This document shows, one piece after another, positions 25,499 to 36,225 of a stretch of DNA of 64,000 bases. Location: assembly GCF_963855985.1 (NCBI RefSeq), contig NC_087095.1, positions 9,310,001 through 9,374,000 of the forward strand, read 5' to 3'. Positions within the stretch are counted from its first letter, which is position 1; every line of letters starts with the position of its first letter. Source of the stretch: Ostrinia nubilalis (Eukaryota; Arthropoda; Insecta; Lepidoptera; Crambidae). A program made the translations under genes and the position numbers. The notes under the pieces are model-generated. The model worked only from the letters and a program-made list of their open reading frames with translations. It did no database searches and was not told the DNA's origin.

Positions 25499-25533
25499 AA
25501 TTTTAATCAAGTAGGTACTACTTGATTAAAATT
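25499..25533. repeat. 35-bp palindrome
   Basis: AATTTTAATCAAGTAG and its exact reverse complement are separated by three bases (GTA). It is one of three short near-perfect hairpins in the window. Confidence 0.7.
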
Positions 25534-25582
25534 TCGTGAAGAATGTTTCGGTGAAAATATTTTAACAATATAACGTGCAATC

Positions 25583-25802
25583 TACTAATATTATACCTAA
25601 ATGCGAAAGTTTGGATGTCTGGACTGGATGTCTGGATGGATGTTTGTTACTCTTTCACTCAAAAACCACTGAACGGATTTTGATGAAACTTTACAATATT
25701 ATTCTTTATAACCCAGAATAACATACTCGTAGGTACATATAGGCTATAATTTATGAGGATAAACTAAATTTCATGCGGGTGAAGTCGCGGGCAAAAGCTA
25801 GT
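25583..25802 (+). repeat. interspersed repeat, family 2
   Basis: Starts TACTAATATTATACCTAAAT, then GCGAAAGTTTGGATGTCTGG, continues through GAACGGATTTTGATGAAACT, and ends GTCGCGGGCAAAAGCTAGT. The same architecture occurs at 35875-36126 and 51105-51520. Non-coding. Confidence 0.7.
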
Positions 25803-25837
25803 GCATAATATAGAAGAGAAAAGCCGAGAAATATCAT

Positions 25838-25870
25838 TGCACCCGTGCGAAGCCGGGGCGGGCCGCTAGT
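25838..25870 (+). repeat. truncated terminus of a GCGGGC-CTAGT repeat
   Basis: Only the last 33 bases are present (GCGAAGCCGGGGCGGGCCGC followed by TAGT). They lie just downstream of the copy at 25583, so two insertions or a partial duplication are adjacent. Confidence 0.55.
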
Positions 25871-27510
25871 ATCTAATATGTGCTGAGGTCTTCTCAAATA
25901 TCAAATCCGTCTGAAACTTACCCTAATGGGTTAAAGTACGGCTTGTATAGTTTAACGGAATTAGTTAGTGAGAAATCAGAGCAACAGGACAAGTTGTCCC
26001 TAGAGGCATTCAGGGCTTTTCAGTTTGGGGCTAAGTTACGTCGACAAGAAACTTATTTTACATGTTCAAATAAGTTACTGAATGTTAAACTTAAGCTACA
26101 GAATCGTATTTCTCGTACTTTGGCATGAGCATCAATATACGAAAACTATACCTAACCTACTTAGGTAGGTACTTATATCTAGGTACATTTAATATATTTC
26201 ATCAAATACACCGTAGGTACTATATGTATATTTTGAGTATCAAGTATGTTGCTACCACGGTATGTCTGAAATCTATTGCTTTCTAGCGATTAGATTACCT
26301 GTTGTATTCGCCTGCCAAACTGCCAATTTAGCCTGATGCAAAATAAAGCGTACCTAATCTATCACGAATTCACGAACACCTACATCATCATAGAAATATC
26401 ATGAAACTAACAAATTCACTCTGAAGCTGATAAATGGAACTTCTGTCAACAAACCCTGTGTAAAGTGGACTCTCTTACATGGGCTATTTGTACACCTGTT
26501 CCGATTTAAACTACGTCTACTTTCCAAAACGAAAACATCGGCTATCGGAATCGCTTGTGGTATTTGCGCTGTACACACCGTCGTTACTGCTCCGGCTTTG
26601 CAAAAAAGGGAACTTTTTAACAAGCAATTTTTCAACCGGATACCGCAGAATTATTCATATGTAGTAAAAGTTACGTTTATACTGTTTGATACACTTCTCA
26701 TTTACCCGTCTAATATTTAGTTTTGAAACTACACAGTCCAACTGTGTGCTATTGAAAACAAACCATATTTTTGGAATAGGAGTAGGTGTAAAGAACAATG
26801 AGTACTTATTTTACAGTTCTTAAAAATAAAGAAATAAAGTTGTTATTTTACATTACACAAAACTAAGAAACAATGGTACATTTTGGGCGGTCTAGTACTC
26901 GTAGGAAGCATATTTTCAGATTTTTCTCTTAATACCGGACGAGAAAAGGTCAGTCGGTCGTCTTCCACTCGCCGAGGCAGCGTCTGCACTTCCCGCCAGT
27001 GATTGGGGAAGGACTGCGGACCGCTAACAGATATAGCTTCCGATGTCAGACGACTTCGATGCAATACTTGGATGGCTCTCGTTTTAGCTGGCATACTTTT
27101 TTAAATCAATGTGAAATCTCTACAGCTTACTTTAGTATAGGTAGGATAAAACAGTTGAATAGCGCTGTTATCTCTTATTTTGTGGCTTTACTGATCGGCT
27201 ATGTAAATTGTGTTCGTACCGACCAGTTTCCTCTTAAAACGTATTGGCATGAAAAATACCTAAGTCGCAAATCAAAGGATTCGAACAGTATCAAAGGCTT
27301 CAAAGGCCGTTTGAAGAGTAGGTAAATGTCAGGAAGTGTGCTGCCAGTGACAGTCAAATATTGGAACCAGACTTAGGCATTTTCCGACGCTATTTCTCTT
27401 TTATTTAGAGCTTAGTTAAACTAAAAGTAACTTCGAAATAATGACGTGGATCACAGAATCAAATACTTGCATTTAAAAGAAGGTAAATGAATCAAAGCAG
27501 AAGGTCAAAA
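25871..27510. other. non-coding; one GC-richer unexplained open frame
   Basis: The minus-strand frame at 26843-27094 stays open for 83 codons and is GC-richer over its first two thirds than its flanks, but it has no recognisable domain. A degraded exon or old repeat is possible. The rest shows nothing. Confidence 0.35.
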
Positions 27511-28030
27511 CCTCAGATCATAGAAGGGAATAGATGTGAAACGGGGGCGTGGCGCGTGTCTCCGCGATATGCCCAGAAACGAACATCGGCCGCGTAGCTA
27601 GGTTACAGTGTTGGCACTAATCAATTAATTTTTTAATCAATTAATTAATTTGATTAATTTTAATCATGATTAAATTAATCCTGATTAAAATAATCATGAT
27701 TAAAAAAGTAATCATAATCATGATTAATTTGTTAATCATTAATCAATAATCATTAATTTGATTAACTTGATTAACTTCTTAAATGTTCTATCGAAAACAA
27801 TGTTAAAACATTGAATTCTAATATTAGATGTTTGGTTTTAGGCTACAATTCTATGACAGGTCATACCTAGATAAATATAAGGTAACCTAGACTGCCCCCC
27901 GCCCCCTTCCCTCGCTGAAACTTCCGGTGCAGTCTTCCGACCTCCCGTAGGAGGATATCAGTCCACTTCCCCTACCGTTCCAGCACTTACTTGCAACCCC
28001 ACACTCCCACCACCTGCCCCCCACCCCTAG

Positions 28031-28760
28031 CCTCCCCTGAAACTTCTGGTACGAACTCTCCTGCACCTCCCCAACACGCAAAACCTCCTAGCTTAGCAAC
28101 CCCACCCTTCTATTGAATTGCCCACGCGTGGGCCTCCCCCCGAAACTTCTGGTACGAAGTCTCCTGCACCTCCCCAACACGCAAAACCTCCTAGTTTAGC
28201 AACCCCACCCTTCTATTGAATTGCCCACGCTTGGGCTTATCCCCGAAACTTCTGGTACGAAGTCTCCTGCACCTCCCCAACACGCAAAACTTCCTAGCTT
28301 AGCAACCCCTCCCTTCTATTGAATTGCCCACGCGTGGCCCTCCCCCCGAAACTTCTGGTACGAACTCTCCTGCACCTCCCCAACACGCAAAACCTCCTAG
28401 CTTAGCAACCCCACCCTTCTATTGAATTGCCCACGCGTGGGCCTCCCCCCGAAACTTCTGTTACGAACTCTCCTGCACCTCCCCAGCACGCAAAACCTCC
28501 TAGTTTAGCAACCCCAACCTTCTATTGAATTGCCCACGCGTGGGCTTCTCCCCGAAACTTCTGGTACGAAGTCTCCTGCACCTCCCCAACACGCAAAACT
28601 TCCTAGCTTAGCAACCCCACCCTTCTATTGAATTGCCCACGCGTGGCCCTCCCCCCGAAACTTCTGTTACGAACTCTCCTGCACCTCCCCAACACACAAA
28701 ACGTCCTAGTTTAGCAACCCCACCTTTCCGTTGAATTGCCCACGCTTGCGCCTACCTTGG
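28031..28760. repeat. 103-bp GC-rich tandem array, about 7 copies
   Basis: Successive TATTGAATTG words fall at 28111, 28214, 28317, 28420, 28523 and 28626, exactly 103 bases apart. Each unit has a pyrimidine-rich half (CCTCCCCCGAAACTTCTG) and CCCACGCGTGGG. Copies differ at a few sites. Degenerate units precede the array from about 27895. It ends beside a run of 15 G at 28759-28773. The strong C/G strand asymmetry could favour G-quadruplex or i-motif structures. Confidence 0.9.
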
Positions 28761-29467
28761 GGGGGGGGGGGGGTTGGGACTTCTCCCCTATCGTCAGCCA
28801 GCCCGCTTAACTTCTATCCTGACCCAATTTTGCTGGAGGATACCGGAAGAATAGAAGGAATTGTGAGAAACAAAACTAGTGCGATAAGTGTTTTGAGTAG
28901 TGAAAATTGACGGGTTAGTCCCAACGGCCCCGGTGGATCTGCCCCGTCAACGGGGCGGATGGGAAAAAGTGTTTCAACGACCCCGGTAGTCATAGTCTTA
29001 GCGCTCAACGGGGTGGATGGAACACATCAAGTGTCAACCACCCCGGTATATCGTTTAACGGGGCGGATGGATCAAATCAAGTTTCAACCACCCCGGTATT
29101 TAACTATATGTGAAGGATGACACAGATCTAAAAGGTTCCACCTCGGTATTACATACCGAAAATAAAACCTGTTAATAAAATAAAATAAATAATGTAAATA
29201 ATAATCAGTTTTATTTAACAGTCACCGTTTAAAAAATCTTCAGCATAAAAGTAAGTTTGATTGTCACAAAATATTATGGTCATAAACCTATAGATTGCGT
29301 TTAGAATCACAGATGCGCAATTGCATTAATCAGTCAATATTAATAACACTCTAATAGTCTAATTTGATAAAAAGTAACTCTAAAACTCCTCACTAACAAA
29401 ATATAATAACAAGGAAATCTAAAATTGTTACAAAATATAATTATTATTTAAGAATCACAGATATGTA

Positions 29468-30210
29468 TAGCCTGACCAGGAACATAAAAACCCTCGCAAT
29501 GTTGCGGAAAACTAATGGTACTAATTTCTTTTAATGGCAACAGTAACTGAAAACTTCATTGTCATGTCACCTTGCATGTCAGTCTATTGCTGTCAAAGTG
29601 TAAACAAACTTTATTTTAAATGTACGCAATTGATTTTGTGAATTAAATTGCTAAAATCTTTTTATAGTCGTGAAAGAAAAGTGGTTTACAATGTGTTAAA
29701 GTATTTGTCGAAGAGAAATACTAAGGGTTCGGACAACATTTTCATTGAATAATGTTTCCGACAAAGGTTGTCAAATTGACTGACATGTTTATCGCATAGT
29801 ACAGTCCACTATGAAAATTAGCTGTGGTTTGTTTCAACTACCTATTTTAAAAATTTTTGTCACTTTCTAAGTGTTGAATTTTATGGAATTGGGAAAGAAG
29901 CACCGAGTTTGAAGCGTTCATTAGCAAACATTGCAGTTGAATATTCAAGTTCTGAATTTGATTATTGATGAATAATAAAATAAATCCTACTAGCTCGATT
30001 GATGGTTTCATTTAATTTATTTAAACCAGGTTACCTATAATAATATTTTTTCGTTAATTTATGAAAATATCAAATTAGCCCGTAATCCTGAATCCTGATA
30101 CATAAAGTTAGCCTATTAATTTAACACAGGTACGACTGTACTCAGTGTTGCACTATCAAATGCAATTGACGCGCCTCTTTGCCAGGGTTTTTATGTTCCT
30201 GGTCAGGCTA
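29468..30210. mobile_element. 743-bp TA-TSD element inside the left palindrome arm
   Basis: Termini are TAGCCTGACCAGGAACATAA on the left and its inverse TTATGTTCCTGGTCAGGCTA on the right, with TA on both sides. The right palindrome arm carries the empty site (GTAACTACGTATCTGTG), which defines the insertion exactly. TA duplication and inverted ends suggest a Tc1/mariner-type non-autonomous element. No open frame of note. Confidence 0.85.
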
Positions 30211-30930
30211 TAGTTACATTAATCAGGTGTTGATTAACAATAGAACTTAAACTACTACTTAAATAAATAATTAATAAAGCTTAATAAAACTATTAAAAAA
30301 AGCAACCGAATATCATAGAGTTGTTAAATATACTGCTCAGCGACGCCTCCTATTATGAAGAGATTTCAAAAAAAGTAGAAAATCTGTCAGCATCTCAGCA
30401 GTGTAATCTTTGGGACGACTTTATTATAGAAAAAACAAAGGAATTTTTGAATGGCCAAATGGGGTGCCCTCTCAGACGCATAACATTTTTCATCATAATT
30501 TAGTTTGGCATAACAGTATTTGCATACAGTTTTTTCGCATAAACTTTGATACGCATAGTTTTCTAAATGCATAATTGTTTCTTAGGCATAATAATAACTT
30601 TCTCTAATTTTCAATACCATATTTTAAATAATCATAAATGTAAAAAACATAATTTTTATATTCCTAAAGTTTATTTTTAATAAAATACGATAAACATAAT
30701 GTAATTATTTATAACATTTAAAGTCATAAATTAATATTGTCTATAAGAGCAACCAACATGTGATGTTGCGAACGATCTTCCTTCCACCTTTACACTCTTT
30801 CGGCTTTCGTAATTTGTAAAAACTAATTTCTCTGTGTTATTGTCATTTTTGTTCTTAATTTTTGACCTGTCTCTTAGAAAACTTAAGCTCGTGAAAATAC
30901 ATTCTGTTTGATCTCGAATCCCTCTTTATA

Positions 30931-31014
30931 CAGTGTGAGTCACGTTAAAGTGTACATATGAAAATAGATGAAATCGTATAATTATAGTAGTAATAGTTTC
31001 ATCTATTTTCATAT
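30931..31014. repeat. fragment of the CAGTGTGAGTC foldback element
   Basis: Starts CAGTGTGAGTCACGTTAAAG and runs through GAAAATAGATGAAA. It ends with the inverse TTTCATCTATTTTCATATG, without the outermost 24 bases of the second end. It lies at the edge of the palindrome loop and is an internally deleted, end-truncated relative of 36226-37329. Confidence 0.75.
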
Positions 31015-32019
31015 GCGTCGCTGAGCAGTATGTTTAACAACTCTATGATATTCAGTTGCTTTTTTTAATAGTTTTATTAAGCTTTATTAATTATTTATTT
31101 AAGTAGTAGTTTAAGTTCTATTGTTAATCAACACCTGATTAATGTAACTACGTATCTGTGATTCTTAAATAATAATTATATTTTGTAACAATTTTAGATT
31201 TCCTTGTTATTATATTTTGTTAGTGAGGAGTTTTAGAGTTACTTTTTATCAAATTAGACTATTAGAGTGTTATTAATATTGACTGATTAATGCAATTGCG
31301 CATCTGTGATTCTAAACGTAATCTATAGGTTTATGACCATAATATTTTGTGACAATCAAACTTACTTTTATGCTGAAGATTTTTTAAACGGTGACTGTTA
31401 AATAAAACTGATTATTATTTACATTATTTATTTTATTTTATTAACAGGTTTTATTTTCGGTATGTAATACCGAGGTGGAACCTTTTAGATCTGTGTCATC
31501 CTTCACGTATAGTTAAATACCGGGGTGGTTGAAACTTGATTTGATCCATCCGCCCCGTTAAACGATATACCGGGGTGGTTGACACTTGATGTGTTCCATC
31601 CACCCCGTTGAACGCTAAGACTATGACTACCGGGGTCGTTGAAACACTTTTTCCCATCCGCCCCGTTGACGGGGCAGATCCACCGGGGCCGTTGGGACTA
31701 ACCCAAATTGACGCAGTTTTTTGGGAAAACGACAGTACAACTCCAGATCCCCCCTTTCCTAGATATTTTATAAGTCGCGGGTACCTTTTCATACACTCCC
31801 AACCCTTTTCTTATGAAAATAGTAGATAGTTAATCAAATAATCAAATTAACGATTAATGATTATGATTAATTAATCTTAATCAAAATTTTTGATTAATGA
31901 TTAACTAATCATAATCAAAAAAATTTGATTATGATTTTAATCATTAATTTTTAATCATTAATCAGATTAACTTTTTGCCAACACTGCTAGGTTAGTCGCG
32001 ATTCAGTCGTACTAAGGAA

Positions 32020-32110
32020 ATGTTCTCCGATATTTTGGATAATGCGTCGTTACGTGCAATAAAACAAGTGAAACGAAGAACTACAGGAACAATGGAGTCA
32101 TTTACTACAT
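32020..32110 (+). pseudogene. possible first coding exon of transposon X
   Basis: From ATG at 32020 the frame is open for 30 codons (begins MFSDILDNASLRAIKQ) up to a consensus donor GTAAGTATT at 32111, phase 1. An initiator-like TTCAGTCG lies 12-17 bases upstream. No downstream exon in the right phase was found before the element's right end at 32999, so any transposase is missing or deleted. The peptide is not recognised. Its position inside the TIRs argues that it belongs to the transposon rather than a host gene. Confidence 0.4.
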
Positions 32111-32769
32111 GTAAGTATTGCAAATCCATTGGTATTTTGCTTATAAATAAAAAAAACGAAACATTTTTACGAACGAATTCAATGCCGTAACAGTTACTGC
32201 GATATCGAAATCAGTGGTGATAAAAATTCTAACACACTTGTACATTGACGATTTAGTTAGCAACCACTTTATGTCATGCTCAACTACTGCGCAATGTATT
32301 TAATTTCTTCCGATATCCACTGTCGTGTGAAAATACACAGTACGGCCGCATGTGCCGGTCGTAACATAGTGCCGTGCTCGTGTTCTAATGCGGTTTCCTA
32401 TTATCGTTAAATAGAAGTAAATTATAATTTTCTATTTTGTAATTTTAAATAAAAAAATGATGTGTTACTTGCGATTATAAGATTTTACAAAAAAAAATAA
32501 CAGTAGAAGTAATTAGTAACTGTCAACTATGTAATTACTATAAGAGCTAGTTGAGAGCCTAATATAGGCATTATTTTTGATAAACATATGCGGTACGCAG
32601 ATCGCCATAATTAAAAAGTAAATGCGTGATAGTAGTTAATAATAACGTATAATAATAAAAAGGTTTTCATACATAAGCATTTTGTGAAACCAGTTTCGAG
32701 CCTTGCCCCTAGCGATTTAAAGTATCGATATCTTGTCGACTCCATTTTATCTTTGTTCTCTCACTAGCG

Positions 32770-32960
32770 TTTTCAAAGTGTGCGTCACGTCACGCGGCCA
32801 TTGATTGGCCATAAGGCACGCCTTCTGGCCAATCACAGCACTTTTCAGCCGGTTGCACATGTTGTCGTAGACTCTCAGTCGCTTTGTTTTTACACAGTTG
32901 AATGTGTGTGTGGGAGCTGTGGTGGGGGAAATGTGGGGACACTGGTTCTCGTTGTAGTTA
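32770..32960. promoter_or_regulatory. promoter-like block inside transposon X
   Basis: The CRE-like TGCGTCACGTCAC is at 32781-32793, ATTGG at 32804-32808 and CCAAT at 32829-32833, in GC-richer DNA. The boxes are seen; activity is inferred, and the strand it would drive is unknown. Confidence 0.3.
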
Positions 32961-33005
32961 CGCGCGACTTCATATCTATTCTCTTTCTATGATCTGAGGT
33001 CAAAA

Positions 33006-33399
33006 CACATTATCCCGTTCATTCGCACTCGAGCGCCGTCTTCGGCTACTTTCAGAGACGTTGTGGAAATTGTATTAGGTTGGGGCGTGTCGTGTCAGAG
33101 TGAGGCTCTCGAGGCGAGGGCACTCGGCAGGAGAGCGCGGGCAAGTTCGTTTAAGATGCTGACAACTGCCAGGATTTTTTTCTTTTAGGAATCAAACGCG
33201 GCTGAACTGTTAAAGTTGACATTCTTTAACGTATTTTTATCTTGTGTTATTAAGTCATGAACTTATTGAAGGTATAAGCTGCTACACTACTAATTGCTAC
33301 TAACGGAATTCAACGGGTAACCGTAGCTTGTGTTGAAAGTCCAAAGCACCGTCATGTCAGGCGTTCGTGGTTTCAAAAATCTAAAGTATATTTAAAAGT
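33006..33399. other. non-coding, GC-richer patch
   Basis: 33040-33160 is GC-rich (GAGCGCGGGCAAGTTCG) and could be an unmapped 5' UTR or an old repeat. No supported exon. Confidence 0.3.
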
Positions 33400-33521
33400 A
33401 GGTATATAAGTAGTATATCCGTTAAGCTAGCACCCATAACACAAGCATATTAATTGCTTACTTTGGGGCTAGATGGCGCTGTGTGAGATTGTCCAAAGAT
33501 ATTGTCCAAAGATATTTAAAG
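33400..33521 (+). repeat. SINE/LINE 3' tail fragment
   Basis: The segment AGCTAGCACCCATAACACAA through TGTCCAAAGATATTT is the same as the tail of the SINE at 53093-53385, here on the plus strand and without a tRNA-like head. Truncated insertion. Confidence 0.65.
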
Positions 33522-35874
33522 TAATGATAAAGTTGTTGTATCTAGTTAGTATAATTTTGACAGGTATATCGATAACTATGCGCTGGAAAACAAGCTACAG
33601 AATATAAAAAGATAAAATCCTCAAACAACGGCGCGAATAAAAACTAACAGCAATTTTTAGTCTATGAATAAAATTGTTGGAAAGTACCTTTATTCGGAAA
33701 GGCCTGATGTACAGCACAAAAGCCTTTCATCTCTGAATAATTTAATTACACAGGTGCAACGTCCCTCAGCCTTTTTAATTATAGCCCAGTCAGAAACATA
33801 AATCAAAAGAAGAATTACTCAAATAGAAAAAGTCGAAAACTTTTCTGAAAGACAACACCGTAATTCAAAAATTGAATTTTTTGTAAGAGTTTTACGCTTT
33901 ATAATATTTTAGTAAGGTAGATACGCCAACTTTTTCAGCAGTGAAATGAACACTTTTTAATTATGAAGTTTGGAAAGTAAGTTGAACATCCTTTTTGTAC
34001 GAGTAAATAGGTAGGTACGTTTACTATGTAGGTAATCAGAATACCCTTATATTAATTAATTTTAGCAACTCCGTAACCAATATCGTTATTGCTTTACACG
34101 TGGTCGCTGAAAAGTTTGTCGTTCTAAAATCTTCCACAAAATGCATTATACCTACCATTGTTCAATGTACAGTCATACTTACAACAATTTTGTTGCGAAT
34201 TAACTCCTATCCCAACCCCATAAGACACCACAGCGTAGAGCTTGATGTGCTTGTCTGTTCCATTTTCGCTCGGGAAAATTTAAGCTTTAGAATACGTCAC
34301 TCGCTCCCGGGGCATTCGGAATATCGGAACTATCGGAGCGGGAACACATCCCGACCCAAGGCTGCTCCACCTGTTTTTGCGTCCGCTCACCTTACAGGTT
34401 TCTGCTCTTACTCTCCGAGCGCTATTCAAAAAGATAATTCCATCCTGTCCACTAAACCGTTGCTAATTTGCTCTCGTTAAACCTACGGAAAAATAGAAAA
34501 TTCAGCCTTGTGGCAGACGAGATTTTGGTTAAATCATGAATACAACTTTTACAATGGGATAAATCGGGACATCGTGACAGTGGGAGAAAATCAATAAAAG
34601 TAAAGGGGCTTATTACAAAAAGTTAAACGGGCGTTGAACACTTGTTTTAAGTTGACATTTACTTAGTATGGAATTAATGCCATTTCAAACACGTATTTAA
34701 TGTCTATTTGTGTTTTTTGTAACAATATCATATAATGTTTAAATGACTACCTACTTATTGTAATTGCAGTTACAAAAATACTCGTACTAGTCAGTAATAT
34801 TTTATATCACACTACTAACTGAAGGTTGAATGAAAATTTATGCATGTCTGCAAATACGATAGTCGGAACAGCGTAACATGATATTATTTAGTCAATCTAT
34901 ATTTGAACGCATAAAATGGGATTTTCAGACAATCGATAGGTTTACATTTGCTATTCAAATTATTCTGCGTAATTTTATTTTTTGTCCAATACCACATAAA
35001 ATAGAACTATATATTTTTAAAAAATATTAAAACAGGGAGATGGATGTCACCTAGAAAAATAAACATATGTATGGTTTTTAAAAAAAATTAAGAGTCAGAA
35101 TTTATTTGAATAAATCATTCATCTATTGATAAAAATAAAACTTAATGTAGTAGCATATTTTTTTAGTTAAAATTAATTAATTGGTTAACAACTGTTTTAT
35201 CCCAAATCGCAAAGAATTACCTACAACGGATGGTCTTTCCAATATTCTGAAAGATAAAACTTTTTACAAAGTAATTTTCAAACTTAAGCCATGATATAGC
35301 GATCACCTATCTTTTCTAGGAAGCCGTTAGAGATCTAATACTAGTACATAATTGAAATTTACCCTCACATAGAAATATTTATGAGCCTTATGAGCCGACG
35401 TTACTCAGAACCGAGGTTGTGTAGAGCTAGCGCTTATTTCCACAATATTCAGGGGCAGTTTTCCCCACGATAATCTACGTTCAATATTAGACCCTATTCT
35501 GCTGTACTTACTAATCCTTAAAAATAACTTAGATTTCAGAGTTCAAACTTATAGAGGGATATTATTATTGATTTTGATCATTGTTTCAGTAAAAAGGTAG
35601 CTCGTAGTGGCAACAAATAGAAACACTCGGTGATCGATAGGGGCGTAGTTTAACAGAACTCTAGTAAAATTATTAGGACTTATTAAGAACACAAACATGA
35701 TAATTATTTACTTACGGTGTTACGGTGTTGCTGAAGTGCTGAAAATTACAAAAAAAACTTAACTTAATTTTTTGCTAATTATATTGGAATTGACTGCTGC
35801 TTGTACCTTTTTATAAATTCCCAGAATTCCGGTAATATAAATATCACCCACGTCGTATTTCAGGAATCATCCCA
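33522..35874. other. non-coding, no gene recognised
   Basis: AT-rich. The plus-strand open frame at 34100-34480 has no domain and poor codon use. No transposon ends recognised. Confidence 0.4.
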
Positions 35875-35900
35875 ACTAATATTATAAATGCGAAAGTAAC

Positions 35901-35945
<45 letters not shown>

Positions 35946-36126
35946 TACGCTTTCCCGCTTAAACCTCGCAACCGATTTTGATGAAATTTGGCATAGAGAT
36001 AGTTTGAGTCCCGGGAAAGAACATAGGATAGTTTTTATCCCGGTTTTTGAAACAGGGACGCGCGCGATAAAGTTTTTCTGTGACAGACAAAATTCCACGC
36101 GGGCGAAGCCGCGGGCGGAAAGCTAG
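35875..36126 (+). repeat. interspersed repeat, family 2, complete copy with (GTCT)n
   Basis: Starts ACTAATATTATAAATGCGAA, has about eleven GTCT units at 35902-35945, then CGATTTTGATGAAATTTGGC, and ends GCCGCGGGCGGAAAGCTAGT. It is the best preserved copy of this family here. The microsatellite lies inside the unit, so it moves with it. Non-coding. Confidence 0.75.
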
Positions 36127-36225
36127 TATAATATAATGTTACCCACCTAATTTTCCGAAACTTCACAGATAGATACCTAATTACGTTTTATTTAAAAGTA
36201 GGTTAAAGAAAATTAAGTTACTATA

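Larger units (their letters stand above)
28912..31704. repeat. 2.8-kb near-perfect palindrome
   Basis: The right arm is 31015-31704. The left arm is 28912-29467 plus 30211-30346, interrupted by an inserted element. The arms differ at only a few positions that I could find. The loop is 30347-31014. The outer part of each arm holds 3-4 units of about 50-60 bp containing CAACGGGG(C/T)GGATGG and CCACCCCGGTA. Short open frames mirrored on the two arms follow from the symmetry and are not genes. Confidence 0.9.
27606..31986. mobile_element. 4.4-kb hAT-like non-autonomous element, TSD CTAGGTTA
   Basis: Termini are CAGTGTTGGCA on the left and TGCCAACACTG on the right, flanked by the exact 8-bp repeat CTAGGTTA (27598-27605 and 31987-31994). 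The CAGTG end and 8-bp target duplication are hallmarks of hAT transposons. Next to each end, about 170 bp is filled with TTAATCA or TGATTAA words in both orientations, resembling subterminal transposase-binding repeats. No transposase is encoded. The interior holds a 103-bp tandem array and a 2.8-kb palindrome. It is inserted in transposon X, 26 bases upstream of that element's open exon. Confidence 0.85.
27511..32999. mobile_element. DNA transposon X, host of the hAT nest, TSD TCAAAA
   Basis: The left end is CCTCAGATCATAGAAGGGAA. The right end, read inward on the other strand, is CCTCAGATCATAGAAAGAGA. Inversion continues for about 30 bp (AATAGAT(G/A)TGAA). Both ends are flanked by TCAAAA (27505-27510 and 33000-33005), a likely 6-bp target duplication. 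Removing the inserted hAT-like element leaves about 1.1 kb. The remainder contains an initiator-like TTCAGTCG, a short open exon (32020-32110) and a region with CCAAT boxes and a CRE-like TGCGTCACGTCAC. A related terminus appears near 52400-52490. Superfamily unassigned: the TSD length does not fit the common ones seen elsewhere in this window. Confidence 0.6.

Noticed and set aside
28031..28760. Regular repeats as a CRISPR array
   Set aside because: Units are contiguous 103-bp tandem copies without unique spacers, in a eukaryotic transposon.
28814..31829. Mirrored 60-70 codon open frames containing AKTMTTGVVETLFPIRPVDG
   Set aside because: They lie on the two arms of the palindrome within GC-rich tandem units; the match between them follows from the DNA symmetry and no family resembles them.
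33040..33180. GC-rich first exon of a host gene
   Set aside because: No donor in a suitable place and no downstream exon; left as a note only.
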